64,000 bases of DNA, from contig NZ_JOIJ01000001.1 of the NCBI RefSeq assembly GCF_000719975.1, positions 310,001 to 374,000 of the forward strand, in the 5' to 3' direction. The position numbers were made by a program, and so were the translations under genes. This DNA is from Prauserella rugosa. Its GTDB lineage: Bacteria > Actinomycetota > Actinomycetes > Mycobacteriales > Pseudonocardiaceae. The notes beneath the pieces were generated by a model, which saw nothing but the letters and a program-made list of their open reading frames with translations, was not told the origin of the DNA and made no database searches. Positions 16,663 through 24,545 of this stretch are shown here, one piece after another (the stretch's first letter is position 1; each line of letters opens with the position of its first letter).

Positions 16663-17484
16663 ATGGTCGCCGAGTCGGAACGGAGCGGTGCGGTGCAACC
16701 GGCGCAGCGGGACAGGGTGGTCGAGCTGGTGCGTGCGGTGCTGGGCGGTTCGCTGGTCGGGTGCTATGCGCACGGCTCGGCGGTGGGCGGTGGTCTGCGT
16801 CCGGCGAGCGATCTGGACGTGCTGGCGGTGTCGGAGGCACCGTTGGACGAGCGGCAACGCAGGTCGTTGACCGACGGCTGTCTGGCTCTGTCGGGGATGG
16901 GCGGCGAGCTGCGGCCGGTGGAGCTCACCGTGGTGGTTAGCGAGGACGTGGTGCCGTGGCGGTATCCGCCGGTCGGCGACTACCTGTTCGGTGAGTGGCG
17001 GCGGGCGGAGTTCGAGGCGGGCGCGGTGCCGGAGCGCGCCCCGATGCCCGATCTGGCGTTGGTGATCACGACGGCGCTCGAGGGTGCCTCGCCGTTGGCC
17101 GGTGCTGAGCCGGGTGAGGTGTTCGACGCGGTCCCGGTGGGCGATGTGGTGCGGGCGAGCGTGGAGGGCTTGGACGAGCTGCTGGCCGAGGTTGACACGG
17201 ACACGCGGAATGTGGTGCTGACGGTGGCTCGGGTGTGGTCGACGACGGCCACGGGCCGGATCGTCGCGAAGGACGAGGCGGCGAGTTGGGCGGCGCGCCG
17301 GCTGCCGGACGAGTACGTGCCGGTGGTCGAACACGCCCGCGAGCTGTACCTGGGCAGCACGTACGCCGAGGAGGTGTGGCCCGAGCCCGTACTGGCGCGC
17401 GTGCGCGCATGCGTCGAATGGATGGCGGACGAAGCACGCCGCACCCACCCGCCGACCACCGAAAACGTCGGCCCCGAACGTTAG
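16663..17484 (+). CDS. AadA-family aminoglycoside nucleotidyltransferase-like protein
   Basis: A 273-residue protein with the nucleotidyltransferase motif GSAVGGGLRPASDLDVL; the two Asp hold the catalytic Mg ions. The C-terminal half matches the AadA/ANT(3'')/ANT(9) helical domain: GDYLFGEWRRAEFEAG, DLALVITTALEGA, RNVVLTVARVWSTTATG and AKDEAASWAARRLP. These enzymes transfer AMP from ATP to streptomycin or spectinomycin. The homology is clear by eye but substrate and resistance are inferred. The last codons run into a dispersed palindromic repeat. An MFS exporter gene follows 273 bp downstream. Confidence 0.85.
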   Translation: MVAESERSGAVQPAQRDRVVELVRAVLGGSLVGCYAHGSAVGGGLRPASDLDVLAVSEAPLDERQRRSLTDGCLALSGMGGELRPVELTVVVSEDVVPWRYPPVGDYLFGEWRRAEFEAGAVPERAPMPDLALVITTALEGASPLAGAEPGEVFDAVPVGDVVRASVEGLDELLAEVDTDTRNVVLTVARVWSTTATGRIVAKDEAASWAARRLPDEYVPVVEHARELYLGSTYAEEVWPEPVLARVRACVEWMADEARRTHPPTTENVGPER

Positions 17485-17529
17485 TGTGAGAACTCGGGGG
17501 ACCCCCTCCGGCGCGAACGGTCCGTTCGC
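17467..17529 (+). repeat. Dispersed palindromic repeat, copy A
   Basis: The segment starts GTCGGCCCCGAACG and includes TAGTGTGAGAA, the palindrome GGGGGACCCCC, and the palindrome GCGAACGGTCCGTTCGC (17513-17529). Copy B at 19009 matches it over most of its length, and copy C at 38666 matches its second half on the - strand. Its first 18 bases supply the last codons and stop of the AadA-like gene. Confidence 0.85.
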
Positions 17530-17595
17530 AACGCTCCTCGCACGTGCGCCGCACCGAACGGTCACCTCGCGCGGTCCGCCCAGCGCAGCGAGCGG

Positions 17596-17670
17596 GAATG
17601 CAGTGGGCGGGAATGCAGTGGGCGGGAATGCAGTGGGCGCGAATGCAGTGGGCGCAAATGCAGCGGGGCG
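17596..17670. repeat. Five tandem copies of a 15-bp unit
   Basis: GAATGCAGTGGGCGG is repeated at 17596, 17611, 17626, 17641 and, degenerately, 17656. The array lies in the 273-bp gap before the MFS gene, 66 bp after repeat copy A. It shares the GGGCGGGAATG core with the 21-bp array next to copy C at 38.6 kb. I see no gene in this gap. Confidence 0.9.
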
Positions 17671-17757
17671 GCAAAAGCAGCGGACGGCAAAGCAGGCAAA
17701 AACAGAGGACCGAAAAGCGGTCGCCCCGCGCGGGTACCGGCGACATAATCCGCGCTT

Positions 17758-18996
17758 GTGGCCAGGATGTCGTTCACTCCGTTCTCGCGGTACTGGTTGT
17801 CGTCGTTCCTGGCCGATCTCGGTGACGGCGTGCGGTTCGCCGCGTTTCCGCTGCTCGCGCTGACGGTCACCGATTCGCCCGCGGCGGTGGCGGCGGTTCC
17901 GGCCGTGCAGGGACTTCCGTGGATCGTGCTGGGGCTGGGTGTCGGGGCGCTGGTGGACCGGTGGGATCTGCGCCGCACGATGGTCGCCGTCGACGTGGTG
18001 CGGGCACTCGTGGTCGCCGGGTTGGCGCTGTCGGTGCTGACCGACACGGTGAGTCTGCCGTTGATCTTCGGCGCGGCGTTCGTGACCGGTCTGGGCGCGA
18101 TGATCCGCGACACCGCGGCGGCGACGGCCGTTCCGCGGCTGGTGGGGTCGGCCGAGCTGGACAGGGCCAACGGGCGGATCGTGGCCACCCGCATCGTCGG
18201 GGACGAGCTTGCCGGGCCGGCGCTGGGTGGGTGGTTGTTCGGCGTGGCCGCGGTGTTGCCGTTCGCGTTCAACGCCAGCGGTTTCGGCATCTCGATCCTG
18301 TTGTTGCTGACGTTGCCGAGCGTGTTCGCTCCCCATACGCAGGCGTCGGGGGCAAGGACGATCGGCGGACTCGCGCGGTCGACGGGCCGCGATCTGCGGG
18401 AGGGACTGCGTTGGTTGCGGGGTGATCGCGACGTCCGCAACCTGACGATCGCCGTCGGACTGGTGGCCGTCGCCGATGGCGCGTACCTGGCGATTCTGGT
18501 GCTCTACGTGACGCAGGTGCTCGAACTGCCCGAGGCGACGTACGGCTTCCTGCTCGGGGCGGGAGCGATCGGCGGTGTGCTCGCCGGGGTGTTGTGTGCG
18601 CGGATGACGGCCAGGGCGGGCACGCGCGGCATGCTCACCGGCTCGATCGTGGTCATGGCGGGCTGCCAGCTGCTGTTGGGCCTGACCAGCCACGTCGTGT
18701 TGACGATCGTGGCTCTGACGTGCAGCAGCGCAGCGTTCGCGGCGTTCAACATCACCGCGATGACCATGCGGCAACGCCGCTCCCCTTCCGGAATGCTCGG
18801 TCGGGTCAACAGCGCATACCTGACGGTCGCGCGCAGTGCGGACGCCACGGGCGCACTGGCGGGCGGTGGACTGGCGACGGCGATCAGCATCCAGGCGCCG
18901 ATCCTGCTCGGTGTGCTGCCCATGCTGGGCGCCGCTGCGCTGCTGGGCCTGCCCCGGCCTTCCCGCGGTTCGACCCCCACCGCTCCGGCCACCTGA
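17758..18996 (+). CDS. MFS transporter (exporter type)
   Basis: A 412-residue membrane protein with 10-12 helices. Family signs include FSRYWLSSFLADLGDGVRFAAFPLLAL at the N-terminus, ALVDRWDLRRTM in the loop after helix 2, and AELDRANGRIVATRIVGDELAGPALGG, typical of the EntS-like/DUF894 branch of drug and siderophore exporters. The start is GTG 17758. Direct copies of a palindromic repeat lie before and after the gene. Next to an AadA-like gene it may be an antibiotic efflux pump, but the substrate cannot be read from the sequence. Confidence 0.9.
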   Translation: MARMSFTPFSRYWLSSFLADLGDGVRFAAFPLLALTVTDSPAAVAAVPAVQGLPWIVLGLGVGALVDRWDLRRTMVAVDVVRALVVAGLALSVLTDTVSLPLIFGAAFVTGLGAMIRDTAAATAVPRLVGSAELDRANGRIVATRIVGDELAGPALGGWLFGVAAVLPFAFNASGFGISILLLLTLPSVFAPHTQASGARTIGGLARSTGRDLREGLRWLRGDRDVRNLTIAVGLVAVADGAYLAILVLYVTQVLELPEATYGFLLGAGAIGGVLAGVLCARMTARAGTRGMLTGSIVVMAGCQLLLGLTSHVVLTIVALTCSSAAFAAFNITAMTMRQRRSPSGMLGRVNSAYLTVARSADATGALAGGGLATAISIQAPILLGVLPMLGAAALLGLPRPSRGSTPTAPAT

Positions 18997-19008
18997 CCGC
19001 TCCACAAT

Positions 19009-19069
19009 GTCGGCCCCGAACGCTAGTGTGAGAATCGGGGGATCCCAGGCGGCGCGAACGGTCCGTTCA
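19009..19069 (+). repeat. Dispersed palindromic repeat, copy B
   Basis: GTCGGCCCCGAACGCTAGTG and the following GTGAGAATCGGGGGATCCC closely match copy A at 17467, then GCGCGAACGGTCCGTTC follows. It begins 12 bp after the MFS stop. A further partial copy, GACGCGAACGGTCCATCCACG, lies at 19083-19103. Copies A and B are direct repeats flanking the MFS gene. Confidence 0.85.
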
Positions 19070-19153
19070 CGACACGGTCCTTGACGCGAACGGTCCATCC
19101 ACGTCGCGGTCCATCACTCCGCCGTCGGCGGACGAGGGCAGGCGGGGGTATCG

Positions 19154-19777
19154 ATGACGCACACGCCCGTGGACGACCTGGACATCTGCCTGCGCGCGGT
19201 CGGTGATGTCGTCGCGGGAGTCCGCGACGACCAGTGGGCGAACGAGACGCCGTGCACGCAGTGGTGTGTGCGCGACGTCGTCAACCACCTCGCCCTCGGC
19301 AGCAGGCTGTTCGCCGGACTGCTGGCGGGAAGACCCGGTTATCCCCTCGATCCGGCACACGCCGATGCGCTCGGCGACAACCCGGCCGGCAGCTACCGCG
19401 GTCACGCGACCGCCGTCGTCACCGCCTTCCGCCAACCGGGGGCGCTCGAGCAACCGCTCGCCGCCCCGGTCGGCACGATCCCCGGAGCGGTCGCGGTCCG
19501 CCTGCGCACCGTCGAGGACCTCGTGCACGGCTGGGACATCGCCGTCGCCACCGGTCAACGCGTCCACTATCCCGACGATGTCGTCGAACGCGCCCTCGCC
19601 TTCACCCGCGAACAACTCGCAGGCATGGGCAGCGGCAACGACAGCAATGGCGAGAGTGGCGAGACCCCGGACGCCCCGGACGGCGGGAACGCTCCGTTCG
19701 CGCCACCGCAACCCCACCCCGACGACGCCCCGCCGATCGACCGGCTCGTCGCCCTCCTCGGCCGCCGCCTGCCCTGA
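19154..19777 (+). CDS. TIGR03086-family (mycothiol/DinB-like) metal-binding protein
   Basis: A 207-residue protein of the maleylpyruvate-isomerase/DinB-like four-helix-bundle superfamily. The start VDDLDICLRAVGDVVAGVRD, WANETPCTQWCVRDVVNHLALGS with the metal-ligand His, and VEDLVHGWDIAVATGQ with a second His fit TIGR03086. The family often acts with mycothiol, but the reaction here is unknown. A Gly/Asn/Ser low-complexity insertion lies near residues 158-185. The insertion contains GGCGGGAACGCTCCGTTCGC, similar to the dispersed repeat core, so it may have arisen from one. Confidence 0.85.
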   Translation: MTHTPVDDLDICLRAVGDVVAGVRDDQWANETPCTQWCVRDVVNHLALGSRLFAGLLAGRPGYPLDPAHADALGDNPAGSYRGHATAVVTAFRQPGALEQPLAAPVGTIPGAVAVRLRTVEDLVHGWDIAVATGQRVHYPDDVVERALAFTREQLAGMGSGNDSNGESGETPDAPDGGNAPFAPPQPHPDDAPPIDRLVALLGRRLP

Positions 19778-19803
19778 TCACGGCCCCCGGCACCTCGCGG
19801 CAC

Positions 19804-21003
19804 TCAGCGAGGCCGGGTGACCGTCAACGTCACACCGTCGGAGAGCCGGTAGGGGGCGGGTGCCACGAGGTCGCCCACCACGCGGCGGAGTCGGGACACC
19901 TCGGCGCGGGCGGTCACCACGTGCCCGTCGTCGCCGAACAGGGCGCGGCCGAGCGCAGCCGCGTCGAGTCCGCCCGGGCCGGCGTCCGCGATCAACGCCA
20001 GCACCTGCCCCTGCCGCCTCGTCAACGCCGCCGACCACGAACCGTCCCCGCCGTGCACGCGCACCACCGGATCGCCGGTGAGGTCGAGTTCGGCAACCAT
20101 GGGCGTGCGGTCGCGTTCCGGCCGCAGCAGCCAGCCCTCCCCCAGACGTTCCGGGGTGCACAGCCCGAGCCCTGCCACAGCCATCGGAAGTCCCTCCCGC
20201 GGCACCGGCACCCGCGCACCCACCGCGATGCCCGACCGCACGGCGACCCAGCCGTCGTCGTCCACCACGAGCAACGGCTCGGCCGTGCCGCCCAGCACCG
20301 GCTCCGCGCTGCGCCGCAGCCGTTCCAGCCGTTGTTCGTGCAACCGCCACAGCCCGGACTCGGCCAGCCGCACCGACGTCTCGACGAGTGCACCGATCGC
20401 CGGGTGCAGCGTCAGCGCCGGGCCGCTGATGTCCACCACGCCCGCCAGTTCGCCCGTCACGGGTGAGTGCACCGGGGCGGCGCAGCAGTACCAGCGATGT
20501 TGGGCCGGCTCGAAGTGTTCGGCAGCCAGCAGCTGCACCGGCGCTGCTTCGACGAGCGCCGTGCCGACGGCGTTCGTGCCGACCGTCGCCTCGGTCCAGC
20601 GCGCCCCCTCGGTGAAGCCCAGCGCGTCGGCGTAGGCGCGCACCCGCGCCGACCCGTCCCGCCACAGGATCACGCCGTCGGCGTCGGTCACCACCACCAG
20701 GAACGGCGAGGTCTCCGCCGCATGGCGCAGCATGCGCCGCAGGTCGTCGATCACCGGTTCCAGTCCCGACCTGCGCCTGCGCAACTCCACCTCGGGCAGC
20801 GACACCACCGTGCGCTGCACCCCGGAGGTGTCGAGCCCCATGTCCAACATCCGCGACCAGGAACGCTCCACCACGTCCCGCGGCCGCACCGGCGGACGTG
20901 CCCCGGACAGCACCGCCTCGTGCACCCGCTGCATCACCCGCGCGTGCTCGGACAGATCGGCCGGGAAACCCGACAACCCCGGCAATGCCGCCTCACCGGT
21001 CAC
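19804..21003 (-). CDS. GAF-domain transcriptional regulator (AcoR-like, without sigma-54 module)
   Basis: A 399-residue cytoplasmic regulator. The N-terminal part (RPRDVVERSWSRMLDMGLD, then AETSPFLVVVTDADGVILWR) matches the sensory region of AcoR-type activators, with a GAF domain at about residues 75-220. A helix-turn-helix-like C-terminal domain includes LTRRQGQVLALIADAGPGGL. There is no AAA+ sigma-54 module. GTG 21003 has GGAGG 7 nt upstream. The gene is divergent from the flavin monooxygenase 153 bp away, its probable target; the effector is unknown. Confidence 0.85.
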   Translation of the reverse strand: MTGEAALPGLSGFPADLSEHARVMQRVHEAVLSGARPPVRPRDVVERSWSRMLDMGLDTSGVQRTVVSLPEVELRRRRSGLEPVIDDLRRMLRHAAETSPFLVVVTDADGVILWRDGSARVRAYADALGFTEGARWTEATVGTNAVGTALVEAAPVQLLAAEHFEPAQHRWYCCAAPVHSPVTGELAGVVDISGPALTLHPAIGALVETSVRLAESGLWRLHEQRLERLRRSAEPVLGGTAEPLLVVDDDGWVAVRSGIAVGARVPVPREGLPMAVAGLGLCTPERLGEGWLLRPERDRTPMVAELDLTGDPVVRVHGGDGSWSAALTRRQGQVLALIADAGPGGLDAAALGRALFGDDGHVVTARAEVSRLRRVVGDLVAPAPYRLSDGVTLTVTRPR

Positions 21004-21156
21004 GTCAGCACCTCCTGACAGCACCTCCCGCGAAAACCCGGACGCCGGGCTCAGGCACGTGCAACGCGGCGCAACGCTGGCCGCCCGGCCACTCTGCGCG
21101 GACTGTGTATCCCACATCACACGATGAACCACGTGGCCGCAAGGGAGGGCCCTCCA
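21004..21156. promoter_or_regulatory. Divergent control region regulator/monooxygenase
   Basis: A 153-bp region separating the GAF regulator and monooxygenase genes. It contains two GCAACGC-type half sites (TGCAACGCGGCGCAACGC near 21060) in direct orientation, followed by TGTGTATCCCACATCACACG. One of these may be the regulator's operator. I cannot assign promoter boxes firmly. Confidence 0.4.
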
Positions 21157-22992
21157 ATGACGCAGACCCTCGGTACGCCGCAGACCGACTCGCTGCCCAG
21201 CCCGCAGCGCAAGGCCGAGAACTGGCTGTCCGGTTTCGCCGACGCACTGGCCGCCCGCGACATCCCCCGCGCGGCGAGCATGTTCGCGGCGACGAGTTAC
21301 TGGCGCGACCTCATCGCGTTCACCTGGAACATCACCACCACCGAGAACCCCGACGGCGTGGAGCGGCGCCTCGAGGCCACGCTCGGCGACGTCGACCCCA
21401 CGAACTTCGCGCTCGAGGAACCGCCGGAGGAGGCCGACGGCGTCATCACCGCGTGGTTCACGTTCGAGACGGCCGTGGGCCGCGGACGGGGCCTGACCAG
21501 GCTCGTGGAGGAGGACCACGAGACGAAGGCGTGGACGTTCCTGACCGCCCTCTACGAACTCAAGGGCCACGAGGAGCCGCGGGGCACGCACCGTCCGATG
21601 GGCGCCGAGCACGGCATCAACCCCGAGCGCAAGACGTGGGCGGAGAAACGAGCCCAGGAGGAGGCCGAACTCGGCACCACCGTGCAGCCGTACGTGCTGG
21701 TCATCGGCGGCGGCCAGGGCGGGATCGCGCTCGGGGCGCGGCTGCGTCAACTCGACGTGCCCGCGCTGGTGATCGACAACCACCCGCGGCCCGGCGACCA
21801 GTGGCGTGGCCGGTACAAGTCGCTGTGCCTGCACGACCCGGTCTGGTACGACCACCTGCCCTACCTGAAGTTCCCCGACAACTGGCCGGTGTTCGCCCCG
21901 AAGGACAAGATCGCCGACTGGCTCGAGGCGTACGTCAAGATCATGGAGGTGCCCTACTGGGGCTCCACCCGCGCGACGTCGGCGACCTACGACTCCACAG
22001 CCAAGGAGTGGACCGTCGAGATCGACCGGGACGGCGAGCGCATGACGCTGCACCCGAAGCAGGTCGTGCTGGCCACCGGCATGTCCGGCAAACCGAACGT
22101 GCCCGAGCTGCCGGGGCAGGACATCTTCCGCGGCGAGCAACACCACTCCTCGCAACACCCCGGTCCGGACGCCTACGCGGGCAAACGGGTCGTGGTGATC
22201 GGCAGCAACAACTCGGCGTTCGACATCTGCGGCGCGCTGTGGGAGCACGGTGCCGACGTGACGATGGTGCAGCGCTCGTCGACGCACATCGTCAAGAGCG
22301 AGAGCCTCATGGAGATCGGCATGGGCGACCTGTACTCGGAACGCGCCCTCGCCGCGGGCGTGACCACCGAGAAGGCCGACATGATCTTCGCGTCACTGCC
22401 CTACCGGATCATGCACGAGTTCCAGATCCCGCTGTACGAGAAGATGAAGGAGCGCGACGCCGAGTTCTACGAGCGGCTCGAACGCGCGGGCTTCTGGCTC
22501 GACTTCGGCGAGGACGAATCGGGGCTGTTCCTGAAGTACCTGCGGCGCGGCTCCGGCTACTACATCGACGTCGGCGCCGCCGATCTCGTCGCGAACGGCG
22601 ACGTCAAGCTCGCCCACGGGCAGGTGCAGCGGCTCACCGAGGACTCCGTCGTGCTGGCCGACGGCACCGAGCTGCCGGCCGACCTCGTCGTCTACGCCAC
22701 GGGATACGGGTCCATGAACGGCTGGGCCGCCGACCTCATGGGCCAGGAGATCGCGGACAAGGTCGGCAAGGTGTGGGGCCTCGGCTCGGACACCGCCAAG
22801 GACCCCGGTCCGTGGGAGGGCGAGCAGCGCAACATGTGGAAGCCCACGAAGCAGGAGGGGTTGTGGTTCCACGGCGGCAACCTGCACCAGTCGCGGCACT
22901 ACTCGCTGTACCTCGCGTTGCAGTTGAAGGCGCGGCACGTCGGCATCCCGACGCCCGTGCACGAGCCCGCCGAGGTGCACCACACCCACTGA
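21157..22992 (+). CDS. Flavin-containing monooxygenase with N-terminal NTF2-like domain
   Basis: A 611-residue NAD(P)/FAD oxidoreductase. Residues 20-150 look like an NTF2/SnoaL-like fold (FADALAARDIPRAASMFAA). An FAD-binding Rossmann motif VLVIGGGQGGIALGARLRQ lies near residue 170. FRGEQHHSSQHPG is an FMO-type fingerprint with His where Tyr or Trp is common. A second nucleotide motif VVVIGSNNSAFDICGAL follows, then LPADLVVYATGYGSM. Such proteins oxidise heteroatoms or ketones with NADPH and O2; the substrate is unknown. ATG 21157 has GGGAGG upstream. Expression is probably controlled by the divergent GAF regulator. Confidence 0.9.
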   Translation: MTQTLGTPQTDSLPSPQRKAENWLSGFADALAARDIPRAASMFAATSYWRDLIAFTWNITTTENPDGVERRLEATLGDVDPTNFALEEPPEEADGVITAWFTFETAVGRGRGLTRLVEEDHETKAWTFLTALYELKGHEEPRGTHRPMGAEHGINPERKTWAEKRAQEEAELGTTVQPYVLVIGGGQGGIALGARLRQLDVPALVIDNHPRPGDQWRGRYKSLCLHDPVWYDHLPYLKFPDNWPVFAPKDKIADWLEAYVKIMEVPYWGSTRATSATYDSTAKEWTVEIDRDGERMTLHPKQVVLATGMSGKPNVPELPGQDIFRGEQHHSSQHPGPDAYAGKRVVVIGSNNSAFDICGALWEHGADVTMVQRSSTHIVKSESLMEIGMGDLYSERALAAGVTTEKADMIFASLPYRIMHEFQIPLYEKMKERDAEFYERLERAGFWLDFGEDESGLFLKYLRRGSGYYIDVGAADLVANGDVKLAHGQVQRLTEDSVVLADGTELPADLVVYATGYGSMNGWAADLMGQEIADKVGKVWGLGSDTAKDPGPWEGEQRNMWKPTKQEGLWFHGGNLHQSRHYSLYLALQLKARHVGIPTPVHEPAEVHHTH

Positions 22993-23011
22993 GCCGGTAG
23001 TTCTCCCGATA

Positions 23012-23058
23012 CCCCGCGGTGGCCCCGTGGTGACGCTGTAGCCGGCGCCACCGCGGGG
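23012..23058 (+). terminator. Hairpin after the monooxygenase gene
   Basis: CCCCGCGGTGGC pairs perfectly with GCCACCGCGGGG around a 23-nt loop, 20 bp past the stop. There is no T-run, so it may be a weak terminator or an mRNA-stabilising hairpin. Confidence 0.55.
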
Positions 23059-23122
23059 CCGCCCTGTCTGCGGCCTGCGGTCCGAATGGTCGATGATGGG
23101 TGGCAAGCGCCGAGGTGAGGGA

Positions 23123-23608
23123 GTGAACGTGGTGGCAGCCGAGCACGACGAACCGGTCGATACCCGCACGGACGCACCCACAGACGAAGCGCCGGAGCAG
23201 CCCGCTGCCGAATCGGCCGATGCGCGCATCCGGCGCAGGCTCGGCCGGTACCGCTGGCAGGTGCTGCTCGGGTCGATGCTGGCGCTGCTGCTCGCCATGG
23301 CCGAGGCCGTGCCGACCACCGACCGGGTGCTGTGGGCGATGCTGATCGTCACGTCGGTGCAGTTCGTGTTCGTCCTGCCCGCCTCGCTCGTGCTGGCCGA
23401 GCCGAAACGGTGGGCCCACTACGTGCTGCTCGTGGCGACCCCGGTCAGCGCCGTGCTGTTCGTCGTCGCGCTGACCCAGACGGCGTGGCTCATGCTGCCC
23501 GCCAACCTGCTGATCGCCGTGGTGTTCGTACCGCTGCGCGACGCCGAGGTCCGCGCGTTCGTCCGGCGGCACGACCGCACCCTCGCCGACATCCGCGCGG
23601 GCCGCTGA
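23123..23608 (+). CDS. Small integral membrane protein, unknown function
   Basis: A protein of about 161 residues with an acidic, Pro/Ala-rich N-terminus and four membrane helices (VLLGSMLALLLAMAEAV, LWAMLIVTSVQFVFVLPAS, YVLLVATPVSAVLFVVAL and LLIAVVFVPL). A charged C-terminal tail follows (RRHDRTLADIRAGR). I do not recognise a family. GTG 23123 follows GAGGTGAGGGA; an ATG at 23093 is the alternative. An intrinsic terminator closes the gene. Confidence 0.65.
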   Translation: MNVVAAEHDEPVDTRTDAPTDEAPEQPAAESADARIRRRLGRYRWQVLLGSMLALLLAMAEAVPTTDRVLWAMLIVTSVQFVFVLPASLVLAEPKRWAHYVLLVATPVSAVLFVVALTQTAWLMLPANLLIAVVFVPLRDAEVRAFVRRHDRTLADIRAGR

Positions 23609-23615
23609 GCCCGGG

Positions 23616-23641
23616 ACCCCGACCCGACCTCGGGGTTTTTC
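23616..23641 (+). terminator. Intrinsic terminator
   Basis: ACCCCGA pairs with TCGGGGT, followed by a run of five to six T. It lies 8 bp after the stop of the preceding membrane protein gene and has the classic rho-independent form. Confidence 0.85.
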
Positions 23642-23692
23642 TCCGGCGGGTTCCCGATACCGATTCGGGCCCGGTCGCCGCAGTCTGAGCGC

Positions 23693-24430
23693 ATGGCGAA
23701 CTCCCGGACCTCGCGCTCCCGCACCGCACAGCGCCCCCGGCAGACGCTGGTGTGGCTGCACGTGCTCACGTCGGTCGGCTGGATGGCGCAGGCGCTGGGC
23801 CTGCTGACTCTGCTCGCCGTCGGATTCGCCTCCGCCGACCAGGACGTGCGCATCGCCGCCACGTCGATGGCGCACGAACTCGACACCACACTGCTGGCGC
23901 CGATGGCCAACGCGAGCGCGTTCACCGGATTCGTGCTCTCGGCGGCCACGGCGTGGGGCTTTTTCCACCACTGGTGGGTGCTGGCCAAGTTCGCCATCAC
24001 CGTCGTGCAGCTGAACCTCGGCATCTTCGTGTTGTCCCGGAACCTGGGCGCTGCCGCAGCCGACGCCGAGGCCGGACTCGCGGCGCCACCGCCCGGCCTG
24101 CTGGTGGGCACCGCCGTGATGGCCTCGGCGATCGCGTTCCAGGCGTGGCTGTCGGTGGCCAAACCGTGGCGGCGAACACCGTGGGCACCGCAGCAGCGGC
24201 CACCAGCGGCCGGCTCGCGCGTCTGCGTGGCCGCGGTCGCCGCACCGCTGATCGACATGGCGCTCGGCGTGCTCATGGGCTTCCCGATGCCGCTGCTGGA
24301 GATCGCCGTGTTGGTCGTGGTCCTGGTGTCCCGAACGCGGCGGCTCCGCGGTGCACGGGAAGGCAGGGCGGTGCCCACCGGGGTGACCTCCGCTGCCGGG
24401 CGCCGCGGCGCCGGAGCCACCCCCGGCTGA
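23693..24430 (+). CDS. Integral membrane protein, DUF2269-like
   Basis: A 245-residue protein with about five membrane helices. The opening TLVWLHVLTSVGWMAQALGL, the ANASAFTGFVLSAATAWGFF segment and HHWWVLAKFAITVVQL resemble DUF2269-type proteins with membrane-embedded His and Trp residues. Function is unknown. The C-terminus is basic and Gly/Ala-rich. The gene sits alone on the + strand between a terminator and the DUF368 gene. Confidence 0.6.
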   Translation: MANSRTSRSRTAQRPRQTLVWLHVLTSVGWMAQALGLLTLLAVGFASADQDVRIAATSMAHELDTTLLAPMANASAFTGFVLSAATAWGFFHHWWVLAKFAITVVQLNLGIFVLSRNLGAAAADAEAGLAAPPPGLLVGTAVMASAIAFQAWLSVAKPWRRTPWAPQQRPPAAGSRVCVAAVAAPLIDMALGVLMGFPMPLLEIAVLVVVLVSRTRRLRGAREGRAVPTGVTSAAGRRGAGATPG

Positions 24431-24545
24431 CGGCATCCGACGTCGGGCCGCGGCAACCGCTCGCGTGGCGCCTGCCACGATAGGGGCACCGGCTGCCTCG
24501 ATCCGCTGGCGCCGCGAACTTCCTGGCCTGTCGAAGGAGAGACTT

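Noticed and set aside
17596-17670. Possible CRISPR array
   Set aside because: Units are contiguous 15-bp tandem repeats with no unique spacers, and no cas genes are present.
16021-19098. A long - strand open frame running from the lipoprotein gene across the AadA and MFS genes
   Set aside because: Only its first 195 codons (from 16608) form a protein with signal peptide and lipobox; the rest is Arg/Gln-rich antisense of real genes.
23012-23058. Riboswitch or attenuator
   Set aside because: It lies after a stop codon and consists of a single simple hairpin; no conserved riboswitch core is visible.
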